A stretch of DNA of 5,531 nucleotides from Acidobacteriota bacterium. GTDB lineage: Bacteria; Acidobacteriota; Terriglobia; Acidiferrales; UBA7541. The notes beneath the pieces are model-generated. The model saw nothing but the letters and a program-made list of their open reading frames with translations. It had not been told where the DNA came from and did no database searches. Numbering within the stretch: position 1 is the first letter of the stretch; each line of letters begins with the position of its first letter. The DNA lies in NCBI GenBank assembly GCA_003224135.1, contig QHYO01000630.1, forward strand, positions 1-5,531. Reading direction: 5' to 3'. The translations under genes and the position numbers were made by a program. Below are positions 4,531 to 5,531 of the stretch, piece after piece.

Positions 4531-5531
4531 ATGGATCCTTTCGCGCTTACGCGTTCGCTGATCGACATTGAGTCCCTTACCGGCCGTGAGAAAGCCGCAG
4601 GCGAATTTCTGTTTGGGACACTTTCGAAACTCGCCGCGCCCAGTGCCGGTGCTGTCGAGCGGATGGAAGTCTCTCCCGATCGTTTCAATGTTCTAGCCAC
4701 ATGGGGAACGCCCGTCGTCACGCTCTCCACTCACATGGACACGGTACCGCCGTTTTTTCCTTCCAGCGAAGATGACGAGTTTATTCGTGGCCGCGGTGCG
4801 TGCGATACGAAAGGAATCATCGCGGCGATGATCTCTGCTGCAGAGAATCTGCTCGCCGCGGGCACGCGCAATTTCGGCTTGCTGTTCGTTGTGGGCGAAG
4901 AAAAAGATAGCCTCGGAGCTTTGTGCGCGGCTAAAAACCCCCGCGGCTCAAAATTTGTGATCAATGGGGAGCCGACGGAAAACAAACTGGCGCTTGGCTC
5001 AAAGGGCGCTCTCCGCTACGTTCTTACCGCGCGCGGGCGTCTTGCTCACTCCGCGTATCCCGAACTCGGCGAATCCGCGATTGAAAAATTACTCGACGTG
5101 CTCGCGGATGTTCGCAAACTTTTGCTGCCGCGAGACTCCCTGTTTGGCAAATCGACCTTAAATATCGGCACCATCTCCGGCGGACGCGCGCCGAACGTAA
5201 TCGCCGATGAAGCACGCGCGGATTTGATGTTTCGTACCGTCGGTGATCCCGAACCAATCCGCGCAGCACTGCGAGCGGCTGTGGATGGCCGCGGCGAATT
5301 GGAAGAGATGCTTCATACGCCTGCGCTGCACCTTGAAGCGATGGATGGCTTTGAGAATACCGTCGTTGCGTACACGACAGACATTCCGAACTTTGCAGGC
5401 GCATGGGGCAAACCGTTCCTTATTGGCCCGGGCAGCATCCACGTGGCGCATACGGCAGAGGAGCGCATCCCAAAGAAACAACTCCAAGACGCGATTGGAA
5501 TTTACACGCGCATGGTTCAGCAGCTACTCGC
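4531..5531 (+). CDS. M20 family metallohydrolase (DapE/ArgE-like deacylase) under lysine riboswitch control, 3' end cut by the window
   Basis: An open frame of 333 residues without a stop. The full set of M20 di-zinc residues is visible: H68 and D70 in STHMDTVPP, bridging D92 in GRGACDTKG, general base E123 and metal ligand E124 in VVGEEKDS, E147 in NGEPT, and H307 in GPGSIHVAHTAEE. The middle domain has GRLAHSAYPELGESA with H173, the dimer-domain histidine that completes the partner's active site. The family usually has about 350-400 residues, so only a short tail is missing. M20 enzymes of this group remove acyl groups from amino acids (succinyl-diaminopimelate, acetylornithine, acetyl-lysine). 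The upstream lysine riboswitch points to the DAP/lysine pathway, so N-succinyl- or N-acetyl-DAP deacylase is the leading guess. That is inference from context, so no gene symbol is given. The protein is cytoplasmic, with no signal peptide. Confidence 0.9.
   Translation, partial: MDPFALTRSLIDIESLTGREKAAGEFLFGTLSKLAAPSAGAVERMEVSPDRFNVLATWGTPVVTLSTHMDTVPPFFPSSEDDEFIRGRGACDTKGIIAAMISAAENLLAAGTRNFGLLFVVGEEKDSLGALCAAKNPRGSKFVINGEPTENKLALGSKGALRYVLTARGRLAHSAYPELGESAIEKLLDVLADVRKLLLPRDSLFGKSTLNIGTISGGRAPNVIADEARADLMFRTVGDPEPIRAALRAAVDGRGELEEMLHTPALHLEAMDGFENTVVAYTTDIPNFAGAWGKPFLIGPGSIHVAHTAEERIPKKQLQDAIGIYTRMVQQLL

Overview
The window is bacterial chromosomal DNA with moderately high GC (mid-50s percent by eye), compact genes and AUG starts. 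No mobile element, rRNA, tRNA or CRISPR array is visible. The gene set is a class III CoA-transferase, a DUF3891 protein, a zinc-ribbon/DUF4870 membrane protein, an HxxCxDG-type DHH phosphoesterase and an M20 hydrolase. Its style is reminiscent of soil Acidobacteriota (Koribacter/Terriglobales-like). That lineage is an impression from protein style and was not tested.

Layout. Bases 1-184 hold the C-terminal 60 residues of a CaiB/BaiF CoA-transferase that begins outside the window. A DUF3891 gene follows on the same strand (238-1092). It converges, with a 12-base gap, on a minus-strand MFS transporter (1105-2382). About 140 bp of divergent intergenic DNA separates the transporter from a small zinc-ribbon plus DUF4870 membrane protein (2526-2975). 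A DHH/DHHA1 phosphoesterase comes next (3147-4112). A 418-base non-coding stretch (4113-4530) then leads into an M20 metallohydrolase that runs off the right edge (4531-5531).

The most important element is in that non-coding stretch: a lysine (L-box) riboswitch at about 4200-4449. It carries the conserved core strings (AGAGGTGCGGA, GAGTA, GCGAAAGG, CGCCGAAAC, CACTGTCA). Helices P1 to P5 can all be drawn by hand, and loops L2 and L3 are perfectly complementary over 5 nt, as the known kissing interaction requires. A promoter with 17-bp spacing lies just upstream, so transcription would begin at about the first base of P1. A hairpin followed by a U-run lies just downstream. The riboswitch ties the M20 enzyme to lysine/diaminopimelate metabolism, so a DapE-like deacylase is the best working hypothesis. 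The aptamer is unusually large (about 250 nt) because of an extra hairpin insertion in P2 and a long P5.

The other genes show no shared pathway. The CoA-transferase and DUF3891 gene may be co-transcribed, and the rest look like independent single-gene units.
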